From Mesomycoplasma dispar (GTDB taxonomy: Bacteria; Bacillota_I; Bacilli_A; Mycoplasmatales; Metamycoplasmataceae), in contig NZ_CP007229.1 in the NCBI RefSeq assembly GCF_000941075.1, positions 806,001 to 870,000 on the forward strand: 64,000 bases of DNA, written 5' to 3'. The position numbers and the translations under genes were made by a program. The notes beneath the pieces are model-generated. The model was not told the DNA's origin. It worked only from the letters and a program-made list of their open reading frames with translations, and ran no database searches. This document shows, piece after piece, positions 1 through 10,033 of this stretch; the stretch's first letter is position 1; every line of letters starts with the position of its first letter.

Positions 1-403
1 AAGTTTCTCGATTTACATAATTAGGAAATACAAATTTTAACAAATAGAACAAAAATTTAGTATTATTTTTAGTTTTATTTTTCAAAACACCGCAAACATT
101 TGTAGCGTTAAACTTTTCGTTTCGATAAAAAACAGTTCCGGCTCAAGCACCATCGGTTGTTCAGGTAATAAATTCACCATCAAAGTCAAAAGTGGAAATT
201 TTTCCAATTTCGCCATTGTTTTGAGTTGCGGATGAATAAACTGGGAATTTTCCAGGATTTTCAGCGATATATGTTTTCGATATTACTCTTCCCCGTTTTA
301 TTTCAAATAAGTCACCAAGTTTGAACTGCTGAATTTTTCAGTTTTTAAAATTATCAAAAATACCGTGTTTTTCAAATGATTTTTGGTTAGTTTTGCTATC
401 CAT
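1..403 (-). CDS. hsdS: Type I restriction-modification specificity subunit HsdS (partial, runs off the left edge)
   Basis: Supplies the DNA target recognition for a type I restriction-modification complex. The visible 134 residues (codes TGA as Trp three times) contain the typical start of a target-recognition domain: a KLGDLFEIKRG-type strand followed by a PVYSSATQNNGEIG segment, an ITWTTDGAWAGTVFYR stretch and NVCGVL. These match the N-terminal half-domain of HsdS proteins. The start ATG at 403 lies 3 nt after the hsdM stop, so the two genes are co-transcribed. The C-terminal part is outside the window, so completeness and any inverted-repeat shufflon arrangement cannot be judged. HsdR is not in view. 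Confidence 0.9.
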
Positions 404-406
404 TTT

Positions 407-2023
407 TTATTCAATTTCCTCAAATTCACGAATAAATTCGTTAATTTTTTGACGATACTCATCATTTTTAGCAACAATTTCTTCAATTTTTCGGTTTAGT
501 TCAGCAATATCTTTGACTTCATCTTCTTGAGTTTTTATAACGTATTTACTTACAGAAAGATTGTATTCGTTTTCAACTATTTCATCGATTGTGGCAATTT
601 TGCTAATATTTTGAATTTCTTTCCGGTTTTTATAAATATCAACAATAAAATCAATATTTTCTTTCGTTAATTTGTTTTTATTCCGATCTTTATAAAATTG
701 TTCACTCGCATCGATAAAAATTATATTATCACTTTTTTTCGCCTTATTTAAAACTAAAATTGAAGTCGCAATTGTGGTACCGTAAAATAAATTATTTGGC
801 AAATTAATAACAGCATCAATGCTTGAACTAACTAAATATTCGCGAATTTGTTTCTCAACCCCATCACGGTATAAAACACCAGGGAAACAAACAATTACTG
901 CGACACCGTTGTTTGCTAAAACATAATTCATATGCATAATAAAAGCCAAATCAGCTTTTGAAGCAGGCGCTAATGGCGCGTATTGAAATCTTTCATCATC
1001 TTTTAACAATGATGGTTTTCAATCTGCTGAATAAGGCGGATTTGAAACAATAATATGATATTTTTGTTCTAGAGAATGTTTTGGATCGGCTAAAGTATCA
1101 CCATGCTCAATTTTGTATTGGTCATAATCAAGATAATGTAACACCATATTCATTCTTGATAAATTATAAGTTGTATGATTTTTTTCTTGACCATAAAGAA
1201 TAATTTCATCTTGTCTAATTTTTTTACCAGTCTCGTGATCGATAACAATTCCCTCTTTGCTTTTTGCTAACTTGATAAATTTAAGTAAAAGTGAACCTGA
1301 ACCACAAGTTGGATCATAAACTTTTAATTTTCCGCGGTTTGGAATTTTAATCGAAGCCAGTGAAATTTGTACTAGTAAATCGGAAACTTCTTGCGGTGTA
1401 AAATATTCACCACCGCCTTTTCCGGCTTTTGCTGCATAAAAATGCATTAAAAATTCGTAGGCATCGCCAAAAGCATCAATATTTGACTTACTGAAATCAC
1501 CAAGTTTAAGTTGGGCAATTTCCTCGATAACATCGACAAGCAAACTATTTCTTTCCTTAACAGAATTACCTAGTTTTTCGTTGTTAAAATTAAGATCACT
1601 AAATAAACCGGCAAAAATTTTGGTATCATTTTCAGGATGTTTGGATTCTTGAATTTCTTTGAAAACCTTTTCTAAATCAACATTGAGATTGTCGTTTTTC
1701 GCAGCGTTTTTTGCGATATTTATAAAAAGTTGACTTGGTTTTAAAAAGAAACCTTTTTCTGTAATAATCAAATTTTCATCAAAATCAAAAATTTTAGCTT
1801 CTTCATCGGAAATATCTTCGTAATTAAAGTTAGAATTACCATTTTCACGTTCGTTTTTGTTAATGTAATTTGTCAAACTTGAAGAAATAAAACGATAAAA
1901 AAGCAAACCAAAAATGTATTGTTTAATATCCCAGGCATCAGCGCCGCCTCTAGTAATATTAGCCAAATTTAAAAGAGTTCTATATAATTGTGTTTTTTCG
2001 TTTTCGTTATTTACTTGGTGCAT
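407..2023 (-). CDS. hsdM: Type I restriction-modification methyltransferase subunit HsdM
   Basis: N6-adenine DNA methyltransferase subunit, 538 aa, working with HsdS and, for cleavage, HsdR. An N-terminal helical HsdM_N region is followed by the methylase domain. The AdoMet-binding motif is visible as DPTCGSGSLLLKF and the catalytic motif IV as NPPYS, followed by a TGA-coded Trp. The start at 2023 is chosen because AAGGA lies 5 nt upstream. An in-frame ATG at 2038 would place that ribosome site inside the gene. The stop is 3 nt before hsdS. The length is normal for the family and no damage is seen. Confidence 0.93.
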
Positions 2024-2157
2024 ATTTTTCCTTAACATTTTGAACTAGAAAAAAATCCAGAAATTACTATAAATTATAAAGAAAAATAGTTAAAAACTAA
2101 TAGTAAAATTCTAAATTTTCACACAAAATGTAGTTTAAGGTAAATTAGTAGAAAAAA

Positions 2158-2186
2158 TTGAGACACCCCATAAAAGGTGTATTTTT
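2158..2186 (-). terminator. Possible terminator after the 2299-3714 lipoprotein gene
   Basis: On the minus strand a short stem (ACACC / GGTGT with an 8-nt loop) is followed a few bases later by a T run. It lies about 110 nt past the lipoprotein stop. The stem is weak, so this is a tentative call. The stretch between hsdM and this gene otherwise shows nothing convincing. Confidence 0.35.
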
Positions 2187-2298
2187 TATGAAACAAAATA
2201 AATTTTCAATTAATAAAAAAATCAAACCTTTGTTGAGAAACGATGCTCTAATTCAAACTAGGAAATGAAAAATTCTAGGAAAAAAAAGGAGTTTTCCT

Positions 2299-3714
2299 CT
2301 AATTTCCAGTATTTTCCTCTTTATATTTTGGCAAATAATTTTCTTCTAAATTTTTCATTAGTTCAAAACGGTTAATGTTTTTTTCAAAAACAATGTTTTT
2401 GTCTTTAGGAAATACTAAAACTTGAAAAGCAACTTTTTCAAAATCTGGATCAGGGATTCCGCCAAAAAAATTTAAAATAAAGTCAGTTTTAGAAATTGTT
2501 GTTAAGAAAATATTGTTATTTTCCATTTTTCTTAATAGTAATTTTTCATCTTCAAACTTATCCCAACCGATCTCTTTGAAATTACCTCAACCGAGTTGTT
2601 TTCAAGTTTCATAAATGAAAATATTGTTATTTTTTAGAACTTCATCAAGTTTTTTACCATCTAAAAATTTAGTTTCAAAATCTAAAATTAGATTTTGACT
2701 ATCAATTTTTGCAAATGGATCTAGTTTGAAAGTTCGCCTTAAAATTTTTTCTCTAAATTCTTGAGCAGTCCTAATAATAACTTGTTTTTCTGGGAAAAAA
2801 GTATTATTTCAAGGATCGATTTTTTCAGCAATCAAATCAAGAACTTTTGGTCTAAAAGTTTTAATATTGTTTAATTTTTGACTAAAATCAATAACTTTAA
2901 GCATAAAAAAATTAGAAGAAGTACTAATTTCGGTTTTTGGAATATTATACTTTTGTTCAAGTTTTTTATAAATTAGTTTTGCGTTCTCAATTGAGGGTTC
3001 GACATTTGGATTTGTGATGGGTTTATAACTATACGCATATTTAAAATTTATTTTTGTGTTTTTTGGATATACTATCGATATAAAATATGGTTTGTTTTTA
3101 AAAAATTTATCAGGCACCATTGTCTCATCTTCAACATAAGAAGGTTTCAAAAATATTACGTTTAACGTGTTTGAATTTCCATTTTTTTCAAGATAATAAC
3201 TATATGAACTGTTTAGTTTTCATTGATTTGTTACTTCGACTAAGTTAATATTGTTATTTTCAAGAACATCATTAACAGATTTTCCATTTAAAAACTTGTC
3301 TTCAAATTCTTTTTTTATTTCAAATTCAGGTTTTTTTAAATAATCTGGAATGTTTTTCGTAAGTTCAATTGTTTTATTAATGATTGTTTTTTGGAATTGT
3401 GCTAATGTTTTAATTGTTTCAACACCTTTATTTTCAAGAAAAAAATTTTTTTTATGTATTTTTTCATCTTGATTATAAAATAAATTTAATCCGTAAAATG
3501 TAGCAGTTTTCGAATTTAATTCATCATTATTTTTACGAAGTAAATTTAGAAAATAACTTGAATCGTATTCCTTATTAAAAACAAATTTGTGCACTTTTTT
3601 AGGTTTTGGTTTATCAATAATAGAGACAGGTTGAATGCAGGATGCCAAAGAAAGTGCCGGAATTAATAGACTTATTACTGAAAATTTTGTTCAAACTAAT
3701 TTAGTTTTCATCAT
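2299..3714 (-). CDS. Surface lipoprotein, unknown function
   Basis: A 471-aa predicted lipoprotein. The N-terminus has Lys residues, a hydrophobic segment and the lipobox SLASC with the lipidated cysteine near residue 26. Hydrophilic, Lys/Asn/Phe-rich sequence follows, including two similar KxEF...LNGKS or LDGKK...VLxNNNI segments about 240 residues apart, suggesting an internally repeated domain of about 230 residues. Several Trp are TGA-coded. Two adjacent ATGs (3714 and 3711) are possible starts, with GGTGG just upstream. No enzyme motif is recognised. It is transcribed divergently from nagB. Confidence 0.8.
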
Positions 3715-3820
3715 CCACCAAATAAGAAAGGGCTAGCTTGTCATCGACTGAATTTTTGAAAATTGCTGATTTATAACTTTTAACAATACGTAAATTATAC
3801 CAATTATATGCTAAAATTAA

Positions 3821-3842
3821 TATAATTACTTTTAAAAGGTGT
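3821..3842 (+). promoter_or_regulatory. Promoter -10 and ribosome site of the nagB unit
   Basis: A perfect TATAAT at 3821-3826 is followed by AAAAGGTG at about 3834-3841, ending 5 nt before the nagB ATG at 3847. This gives a very short leader. No clear -35 element is visible, as is usual in mycoplasmas. Confidence 0.55.
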
Positions 3843-3846
3843 TAAA

Positions 3847-4611
3847 ATGAAAATTTTGATTTTTGAAAAATTAGACGATTTACACAAACACTGTGCTGAT
3901 CTTTTTATTGACCAAATTAGAACAAAACCAGATTCAATTTTAGGTTTTGCAACCGGAGTTTCACCAATTGAAACTTATAAACTTTTAATTGAAGATCATC
4001 AGCAAAACGGGACTTCTTGGGATAAAATTACAACTTTTAACCTTGATGAATTTGTCGGAATTGACCAAAATCACCCTGAATCATTCATAAAACAAATGAA
4101 AACTAACTTATTCGACCATATTAACATTTCAAGTTCACGAATTAACATTCCCAATTCCAAAGCAGAAAATCCTGAAAACGAAGCAAATGCTTATGAACAA
4201 AAAATCGCTGAAAATCCGATTGATTTGCAATATATTAGCATCGGAATTAACGGTCATATGGCCTACAATGAGCCTGGAACGCCTTTTAATTCAAAAACTC
4301 ATGTCACTAATTTAACAGATGAAACAATTGTTGATATGGTCAAAAAAGGGAAATTTTCCACTTTTGACGAATGTCCAAAACAGGCAATCACAATGGGAAT
4401 TCAAACAATTTTAAAATACACAAAAAAAGCGATTATGATCTCTTTCGGTTCGCATAAAGCGAATGTGACAAAAGCAATGTTAGAAGAAAAACCTAATTCA
4501 GAAATTAGTGCATCTTTTTTGCAATTACATCCAAATTGCACTTTTATTTTAGACAAAGAAGCGGCCTCTAAATTGTCAAAAGAAACACTTGATAAAGCAA
4601 TTTGGTATTAA
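3847..4611 (+). CDS. nagB: Glucosamine-6-phosphate deaminase
   Basis: Converts glucosamine 6-phosphate to fructose 6-phosphate and ammonia in the cytosol, feeding amino sugars into glycolysis. The protein is 254 aa, normal for the family. Motifs include LGFATGVSPIETY near the N-terminus (phosphate loop), TTFNLDEFVGI (catalytic Asp region), and GINGHMAYNEPGTPF, which carries the catalytic His and Glu of the family's GxxGHIAFNEP signature. It is followed 22 nt later by a PTS permease with its own AAAGGAG, and then by an aldolase. nagA lies at 13976-15124 on the other strand. Confidence 0.95.
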   Translation: MKILIFEKLDDLHKHCADLFIDQIRTKPDSILGFATGVSPIETYKLLIEDHQQNGTSWDKITTFNLDEFVGIDQNHPESFIKQMKTNLFDHINISSSRINIPNSKAENPENEANAYEQKIAENPIDLQYISIGINGHMAYNEPGTPFNSKTHVTNLTDETIVDMVKKGKFSTFDECPKQAITMGIQTILKYTKKAIMISFGSHKANVTKAMLEEKPNSEISASFLQLHPNCTFILDKEAASKLSKETLDKAIWY

Positions 4612-4633
4612 AATAACTAAAAAGGAGTTTCAA

Positions 4634-6415
4634 ATGTCATCTAAATTTTCTAAGAAAATTAAAACATTTACTCCGAAGGGAAAAACATCAACATCAGAAA
4701 ATTCGGTTTTCAACCGAATTTTAAATCAATTACAACGGCTTGGAAAATCACTAATGTTTCCAATCGCCGTTTTGCCAATTGCTGCACTTTTATTAAGAAT
4801 CGGCGCGCTAATTCAAGATCCAGCAGCAAACAATTCCATCGGTATTTCCGAAGTGCAAAAATTTATCGGACGGTTAATTTCAACTCCAGGTGGTATCGTT
4901 TTTGATAATTTAGCAATTATTTTTGCAATCGGTATTTCCTTTGGTTTTGCCAAAGATAATCGCGGCGAAGCCGCGCTTGTTGGTGCGGTTGTTTGATACG
5001 GAATGACGGCACTTTTAAAACAAAATCAACTTGCCGAAGCAATTTATTCAAAAGTTTTAGTGGCACAATCTGGCGAACTCAAAGGTTTAACGCAACTTTT
5101 GTATTTTCTAAAAAGTGGAAAGCCTGTCTACCAATTAGACTCAGGTGTGATTGGCGGAATTACTGTCGGAATTATTGTTGCATTTTTGTATAATAAATAC
5201 AAAAATGTGAAACTACCACAAACACTTTCGTTTTTTGGCGGGCGTAGATTTGTACCGATGTTAGGAATTTTGTCAATAATTCCGCTTGGTTTATTTTTTG
5301 CAATCATTTGACCTTGAGCTCAATATGCGCTAATTAAAATCGGTTCAGCCCTTTCGGATCAAAGCGCAAATCGTTATGCTCGCGGATTTTATGTCTCAAT
5401 TTATGCATTTCTTAACAGGTTGCTCCAGCCTTTTGGACTTCATCACATTTTGAATACTTTTGTTTGATTTCAATTGCCAATTGAAGGTAAATTAATTAGC
5501 CCTGTTGTTGACCAAGTGGGGAAAACTATTGCAAAAGTTGGCGATATTTACACTGTAAATGGGGATATAACCGCATTTAATACTGGTATTATTGGTTCGG
5601 GTGGGTTTACAACTGGGTTTTTCCCTTTATATTTAGGGGGACTGCCAGGCGCGGCAGTAGCAATGATTTTTGCCGCAAAACGGGAAAATAGGAAAACAAT
5701 TACTACTTTTTTAGCAGGGGCAACACTTGTAAGCTTTCTTACTGGAATTGATGAACCTTTAATTTTCACTTTTATCTTTATTTCCCCACTTTTATGACTT
5801 TTAAACGCTTTTCTCACTTCACTAATTTATATGTTTGTAACATGAACGGGGATGAGCATCGGAATTGGTTTTAGTGCGGGATTTATTGACTATATTGTTT
5901 CTTTTCCACGTTCTTGAGCGTTTGCAAAAAACAGTGGAATTATGGCAAATCCACTATGAATTTGGGCATTTTCAGCAATAATGTTTTTAATCCAAGGTTC
6001 AAGTTTTTACTTTTGCATTAAAAAGTTTGATATTAAAACTTTAGGTCGTGAAGACAAAATTGAAACTGAGATAAATAATAAAAAAGAGAATTTAGACATT
6101 GAAAATACCGACAAATTACAATTAAAGAACAAAATTGTAACACAAAATAAAGAAAAATTTAACGATGACTACGAAAAAATGGCAATAACCTTCATTGAAA
6201 TTTTAGGCAAAGAAAACATTGAAGAGGTCTCAAATTGCGCAACAAGATTAAGGCTTATTGTTAAAGATAATAAAAAAAACGATGAATTAGATGCAAAAAT
6301 TCTCGCAGCAGGCGGTCGCGGAATCGTTCGTGTTGGTAATAAAGGTCTGCAAATTATAATTGGCACTGATGTCGAATTTGTTGCCGATCATCTTCGTAAA
6401 ATGATAGGAAAATAA
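4634..6415 (+). CDS. PTS sugar permease EIICB, probably N-acetylglucosamine-specific
   Basis: Membrane permease that imports and phosphorylates a hexose, 593 aa. After a Lys/Ser-rich cytosolic leader of about 40 residues comes a multi-pass EIIC domain (FPIAVLPIAALLLRIG start, a later conserved FLTGIDEPLIF loop). A charged linker leads to a C-terminal EIIB domain with phosphocysteine 535 in NCATRLR. No EIIA domain is present, so phosphate must come from a separate EIIA. Glucose/GlcNAc family membership is clear. GlcNAc specificity is inferred from nagB immediately upstream. The SD AAAGGAG is 6 nt before ATG 4634. Its stop overlaps the aldolase start by one base (TAATG). Confidence 0.88.
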
Positions 6416-7245
6416 TGGCGCTTATCGATCCAAAATCCGTATTTTTGAAACTAAATGCGGAAAATAAAGCAATTTTTGCTTTTAATGTTTTAAATTTAGA
6501 AACACTTTTAGCTGTAATTAAAGCAGGTGAAATTTCCCAAAAACCCTTAATTATTCAACTAAGTCAAGGCGCAATCAAATATTCACGCATTGAATTTTTA
6601 GCGTCAATGATTTTATCCGCGATTAAAAATTCTTCAGGTCAGTTTATTTTTCACCTTGATCATTGCGATGATCTAGAACTTTTTCAAAAATATCTTGAAT
6701 TTGGTTTTAACTCGGCAATGTTTGATGGTTCAAAATTAGAAATTAGCGAAAATATTGAAAAATCACTAAAAGCAAAAACGCTCGCAAGTAAAAAAAATGT
6801 TTTTCTCGAACTAGAAATTGGTCAAATTGGCGGCAAAGAAATTGGTTATCAAGAAAATAGTGAAAAAATTATTGAACTTGATGTTGTTAAAGAATTCTAT
6901 GAAAAAACCAAACCAGATCTTCTAGCGATCGCCTTTGGAACCGCGCATGGAATTTACCAAAAAAAAGCTGTTTTGGACTGAAATCTAGTTAAAAACTTCA
7001 AAAAATACTATAAAATCCCGCTTGTTATGCACGGAAGTAGCGGTCTTTCCCGGGAAGAAATTGAAAAAGCAATCAATCTTGGAATTAACAAAATTAATGT
7101 TGGTACTGACCTTTTAGTTAGTTTTTCTAATGAAGTTAAAAAGTATTTTCAGGAAAATCCTAATGCTTATGACATTAGGAAAATTAATCAAAAGGGGATT
7201 GAAAAAATGATTGAAAAAGTGCTTTTTTATCTTGAATTATCATAA
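6415..7245 (+). CDS. fba: Class II (zinc) fructose/ketose-bisphosphate aldolase
   Basis: Cleaves fructose 1,6-bisphosphate, or a related ketose bisphosphate, to triose phosphates. The protein is 276 aa. The zinc and active-site elements of the class II family are visible: HLDHCDD, a metal-site Glu in FLELEIG, GTAHGIY with a metal His, and MHGSSG followed by INKINVGTDL. The usual DHG is DHC here. The start overlaps the EIICB stop (TAATG), indicating translational coupling and a sugar-catabolic operon. Whether it is the main glycolytic aldolase or a tagatose-type paralogue cannot be decided from sequence alone. Confidence 0.88.
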
Positions 7246-7251
7246 AATTTT

Positions 7252-7452
7252 ATGATTTTATACTTAATTTTTTCAACTTTAATTGCCATTTTTCTATTTT
7301 TAGTTACACTTTTTCTTTGATTTTATAAAAAAAAATACAATAAAAACTGATCTAATTTCAAAAAGGAAACGATCAGACTTGTAATTTTTATACTATTTAT
7401 ATTCGCCTGCCTTTTTCTAATTTCAGGTTTTTATCTAGTTTTTAAAAATTAG
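7252..7452 (+). CDS. Small two-helix membrane protein
   Basis: A 66-residue protein beginning 7 nt after the aldolase stop. It is easily missed because it contains two TGA-coded tryptophans. It has two hydrophobic helices (about residues 2-23 and 42-62) joined by a Lys/Asn-rich basic loop (YKKKYNKNW). The ATG is at 7252 and the stop at 7450. It probably belongs to the nagB-PTS-aldolase transcript. Function is unknown. Its position suggests a membrane accessory, but nothing proves it. Confidence 0.6.
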
Positions 7453-7759
7453 TTATAAAAGCTAAACCAAGGCAGAAAAGTTAAACGAATTTAGGATTTT
7501 TTTTTTTTTTTTAATGCTAAGCATTGAAAAAGCGCGCTTTTTTATATTGCTATAAGTTTAACCTTTTTTTTCACCTAAATTTCAATTATTTTACTAGAAA
7601 ATTGAAATTTTGACTAGATTTTAAATGGTGTTTATAATTTTGTGTTTTTAAGGTAAATAATAAAAAATACTATAAAAAATCAAATCAAACTGGGCTTAAA
7701 AACTAGCATAAAAAATATTTTTTTATTTTTTATGCTATAATTACTACAAATCGTAAATT
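7453..7759. other. Non-coding stretch with a T16 tract and a GC-containing palindrome
   Basis: No supported gene. It contains a run of 16 T at 7497-7512, then the near-palindrome AATGCTAAGCATT, then the perfect palindrome AAAAAGCGCGCTTTTT around 7527-7542 followed by T. The last may act as a weak terminator for the nag unit. The downstream AT-rich part may hold the promoter for the next cluster, and an AGGAG lies at 7767-7771. Confidence 0.5.
7497..7512. repeat. Homopolymer of 16 T
   Basis: Sixteen consecutive T on the plus strand, in an intergenic region. Tracts of this length slip readily during replication. No promoter hexamer sits immediately next to it, so a switching role is unproven here. 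Confidence 0.7.
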
Positions 7760-7771
7760 AAAAATAGGAGT

Positions 7772-8133
7772 AGACAAAAATAAAGAAAAATTTTCAATTT
7801 TTTCTTTACCTTTTGTAGGTTTATTGTTTTTTGTTATAACGCCAACAATTGCGATTTTAGCAGACTGAAAGATATATAGTTAATTATTATTTCGGATATC
7901 ATTGAATGTTTCGATTGATTCAAATGGATATTTGGTTGACACAATTACTAATTATAATCTATAATCATAAATATGCCGGAATTGATTATGACTTTCATGG
8001 TTGAAAATACAAAGTAACAACTTTTGGACATTGAGCAGCGGCGAGAGCTAAATATAAAGGTAAAGTAGCAAATATTTTGTCTAATTCTTATTATGATAAA
8101 GTTTGAAAATTATCTGAAAATTTATATAAATAA
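7772..8133 (+). pseudogene. Decayed small secreted peptide, possibly lactococcin 972-like bacteriocin
   Basis: AGGAG at 7767-7771 precedes a reading frame that has lost its ATG (ATA in its place). One frame encodes a signal-peptide-like segment (FSIFSLPFVGLLFFVITP, then IAILAD), then stops. Further pieces appear after frame changes, and the C-terminal part (frame ending at 8133) reads YNHKYAGIDYDFHGWKYK, TTFGHWAAARAKYKG and NSYYDKVW. Pattern order (Y-N-x-H, then GHWA-A-AK, then a terminal YYD/YYN motif) resembles mature lactococcin 972-family peptides. Those are typically followed by a large membrane-anchored protein and a MacB-like ABC transporter, as seen here. The family assignment is inference. 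The decay is seen directly. Confidence 0.42.
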
Positions 8134-8143
8134 TAAATAAGAG

Positions 8144-10033
8144 ATGATACCTAAAATTTTTGCAAAAAAATGAGTTATTTTTTCAATTATTGGAGCTAGT
8201 TTGGGATCAATTGCTATAAGTGCCCCTTTAATTTATTATGCTCTTACTAGGTCCGTTGAAGTTGAAATAAATAGATTCGAACCTAAAACATTAACTAACA
8301 ATTCAAAATCCGTATCTATTTTTTCTAATTCTGATTTAGAAAAAATAAACAGTTTTATTTTAGAAAACGAATTAAAAAAAGGTACAGAAAATAGTGACTA
8401 TGCTCTAAAAAATAATTTTCAGGAAGAGTATAATTACGCGTTTGCAAATGAATTTTTAGCAATTTTAAAAATTACAAATAATATTAACCAATTTGAGAAA
8501 CTTAAATCAATATTAAAAACTACGCCTAATTTATCGCGAAGAATACAATTTAGTTTGAGTGATATATACCAAATAAGCAACATTTATTTTAATATTGACC
8601 CAATTAATAACGTTCCTAAACTCGTTAATTTTATTTCAAAATATTATGACAAAAACAAAAAGGAATTTATTAATATTAATGATGATGATTTTCAAGATTT
8701 AGCATGAAATATTTTATATTTTAAATTAAATGGGCATGATTTTCAAAAATATTTCGATATTAAAGATTGAATTAAAAATGAATTTAAGAAAGCGAATTTT
8801 GAAAGTGATGAGGTGTTAATAAGTGATAATGAACCTCATAAAACTTTACAAAAAAAATCTTTTCTGCTTTTTAGAAAATATATCGCTATTTTAACAATAA
8901 TTAATAATTTAGATAAGGATTATTTTACCGACATTATAAAAGAAAAACAAAAATCAATAAATGTTTTAATTAAAAAATGAGATAACCATTTTAGACAAAT
9001 TATTGAAAATAAAGATAGAGAAGAAAACCAAAGTAGTTTTGTTATTTTACCAATGGTTAGTTTTTACTATTTTAGCAAGAATTTTTATAACTACTCGCCA
9101 GAGTATTTGTCAAAAATAAATGACTTTACTAAAAATTGGTTAATAAATTTTAGCTCATCAAGAGATCCAAGTTTTTATGGCTCAGGTCTTCTTTACTATT
9201 ATTTTGGAAATAATAAAAAAATAGAGCCCGAATTACTTAAAAAAAGTGAAGAAATTGTAGATTATGGCATTGAAAATGGTTTATTTGCTCACGAACCTGA
9301 CATCGCAAAAACTATTTTTGTAAAACAGATTTTAGACTTGAGTGAGAAAAAAGATAATCAAGTGCAAAAAATAAACCAAACAATAGAAACCTTATTTAAG
9401 CAAACAACGGAAAAACCGGAAAATAATCCTGATTTTTTTGAAGACTTATATAATTATGTATTTTTTTCAATTAAGGCTCATCCCGATTTTTTTAAGAGTC
9501 AAAAAGATTTTTTAAATACAATAATTGGTTATAGTAAATTTGTAAAAAAACCAATTGATTTTTTTTATTTGTTTAAAACAATTGCGCTATTAAATAGTTT
9601 TTATAATACAGACAAGCCGGCAAAAATTAATGTTTCCAAGCAAATTTTTGACAATATTATAAATGTAAAACTAGAAAAAAATGCTCCATTTTTTTTAAAA
9701 TTTATTAACTTATTTATTAAGTTTATTTTTAAAAATGAATTAGATGACAACAAGGAAATTGTTGAATTTATAAACCAAAATCTTGATGAAAAAAATATAA
9801 ATAACACTGAATTTTTAGAGCATCTTTTTTGGTATATTGAGTTTCAAAGTACAATTAAATCAAAATTAGAACACCAAATAGATTCTACTAAATTGGAAAA
9901 ATTTATTTCATTGTTAAAAAAAGATATTTTAGATAAAATAGATAAAAAAATAGGTAAAACACACTTTTTAAATATTAAAACTATTTATATGACTTATCAA
10001 ATAGATTGGCTACTTAAAAATGATAAAAATTAA
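8144..10033 (+). CDS. Membrane-anchored 629-aa protein of the bacteriocin-like ABC cluster
   Basis: Begins at ATG 8144, just after the small-peptide remnant. Residues about 9-32 form a single N-terminal membrane segment (WVIFSIIGASLGSIAISAPL). The remaining 600 residues are Lys/Asn/Phe-rich, predicted mostly helical and probably extracytoplasmic, with no second clear membrane segment and no lipobox. No enzyme motif is recognised. Its C-terminal end overlaps the start of the ABC transporter gene by 14 nt, so they are almost certainly one operon. By analogy with bacteriocin-type clusters it could be an accessory, immunity or export partner; this is inference only. Confidence 0.7.

Noticed and set aside
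1-403. hsdS shufflon or inverted hsdS partner
   Set aside because: Only the first 134 codons are in view and no inverted copy occurs elsewhere in the window.
2188-2290. Plus-strand frame MKQNKFSINKKIKPLL... as a possible transposase N-terminus
   Set aside because: The frame is short, has no catalytic motif and no convincing terminal repeats; the adjacent ACACC/GGTGT pair reads better as a minus-strand terminator.
4993-5193. Second plus-strand frame inside the PTS gene
   Set aside because: It overlaps conserved EIIC sequence in the proper frame and shows no family motif.
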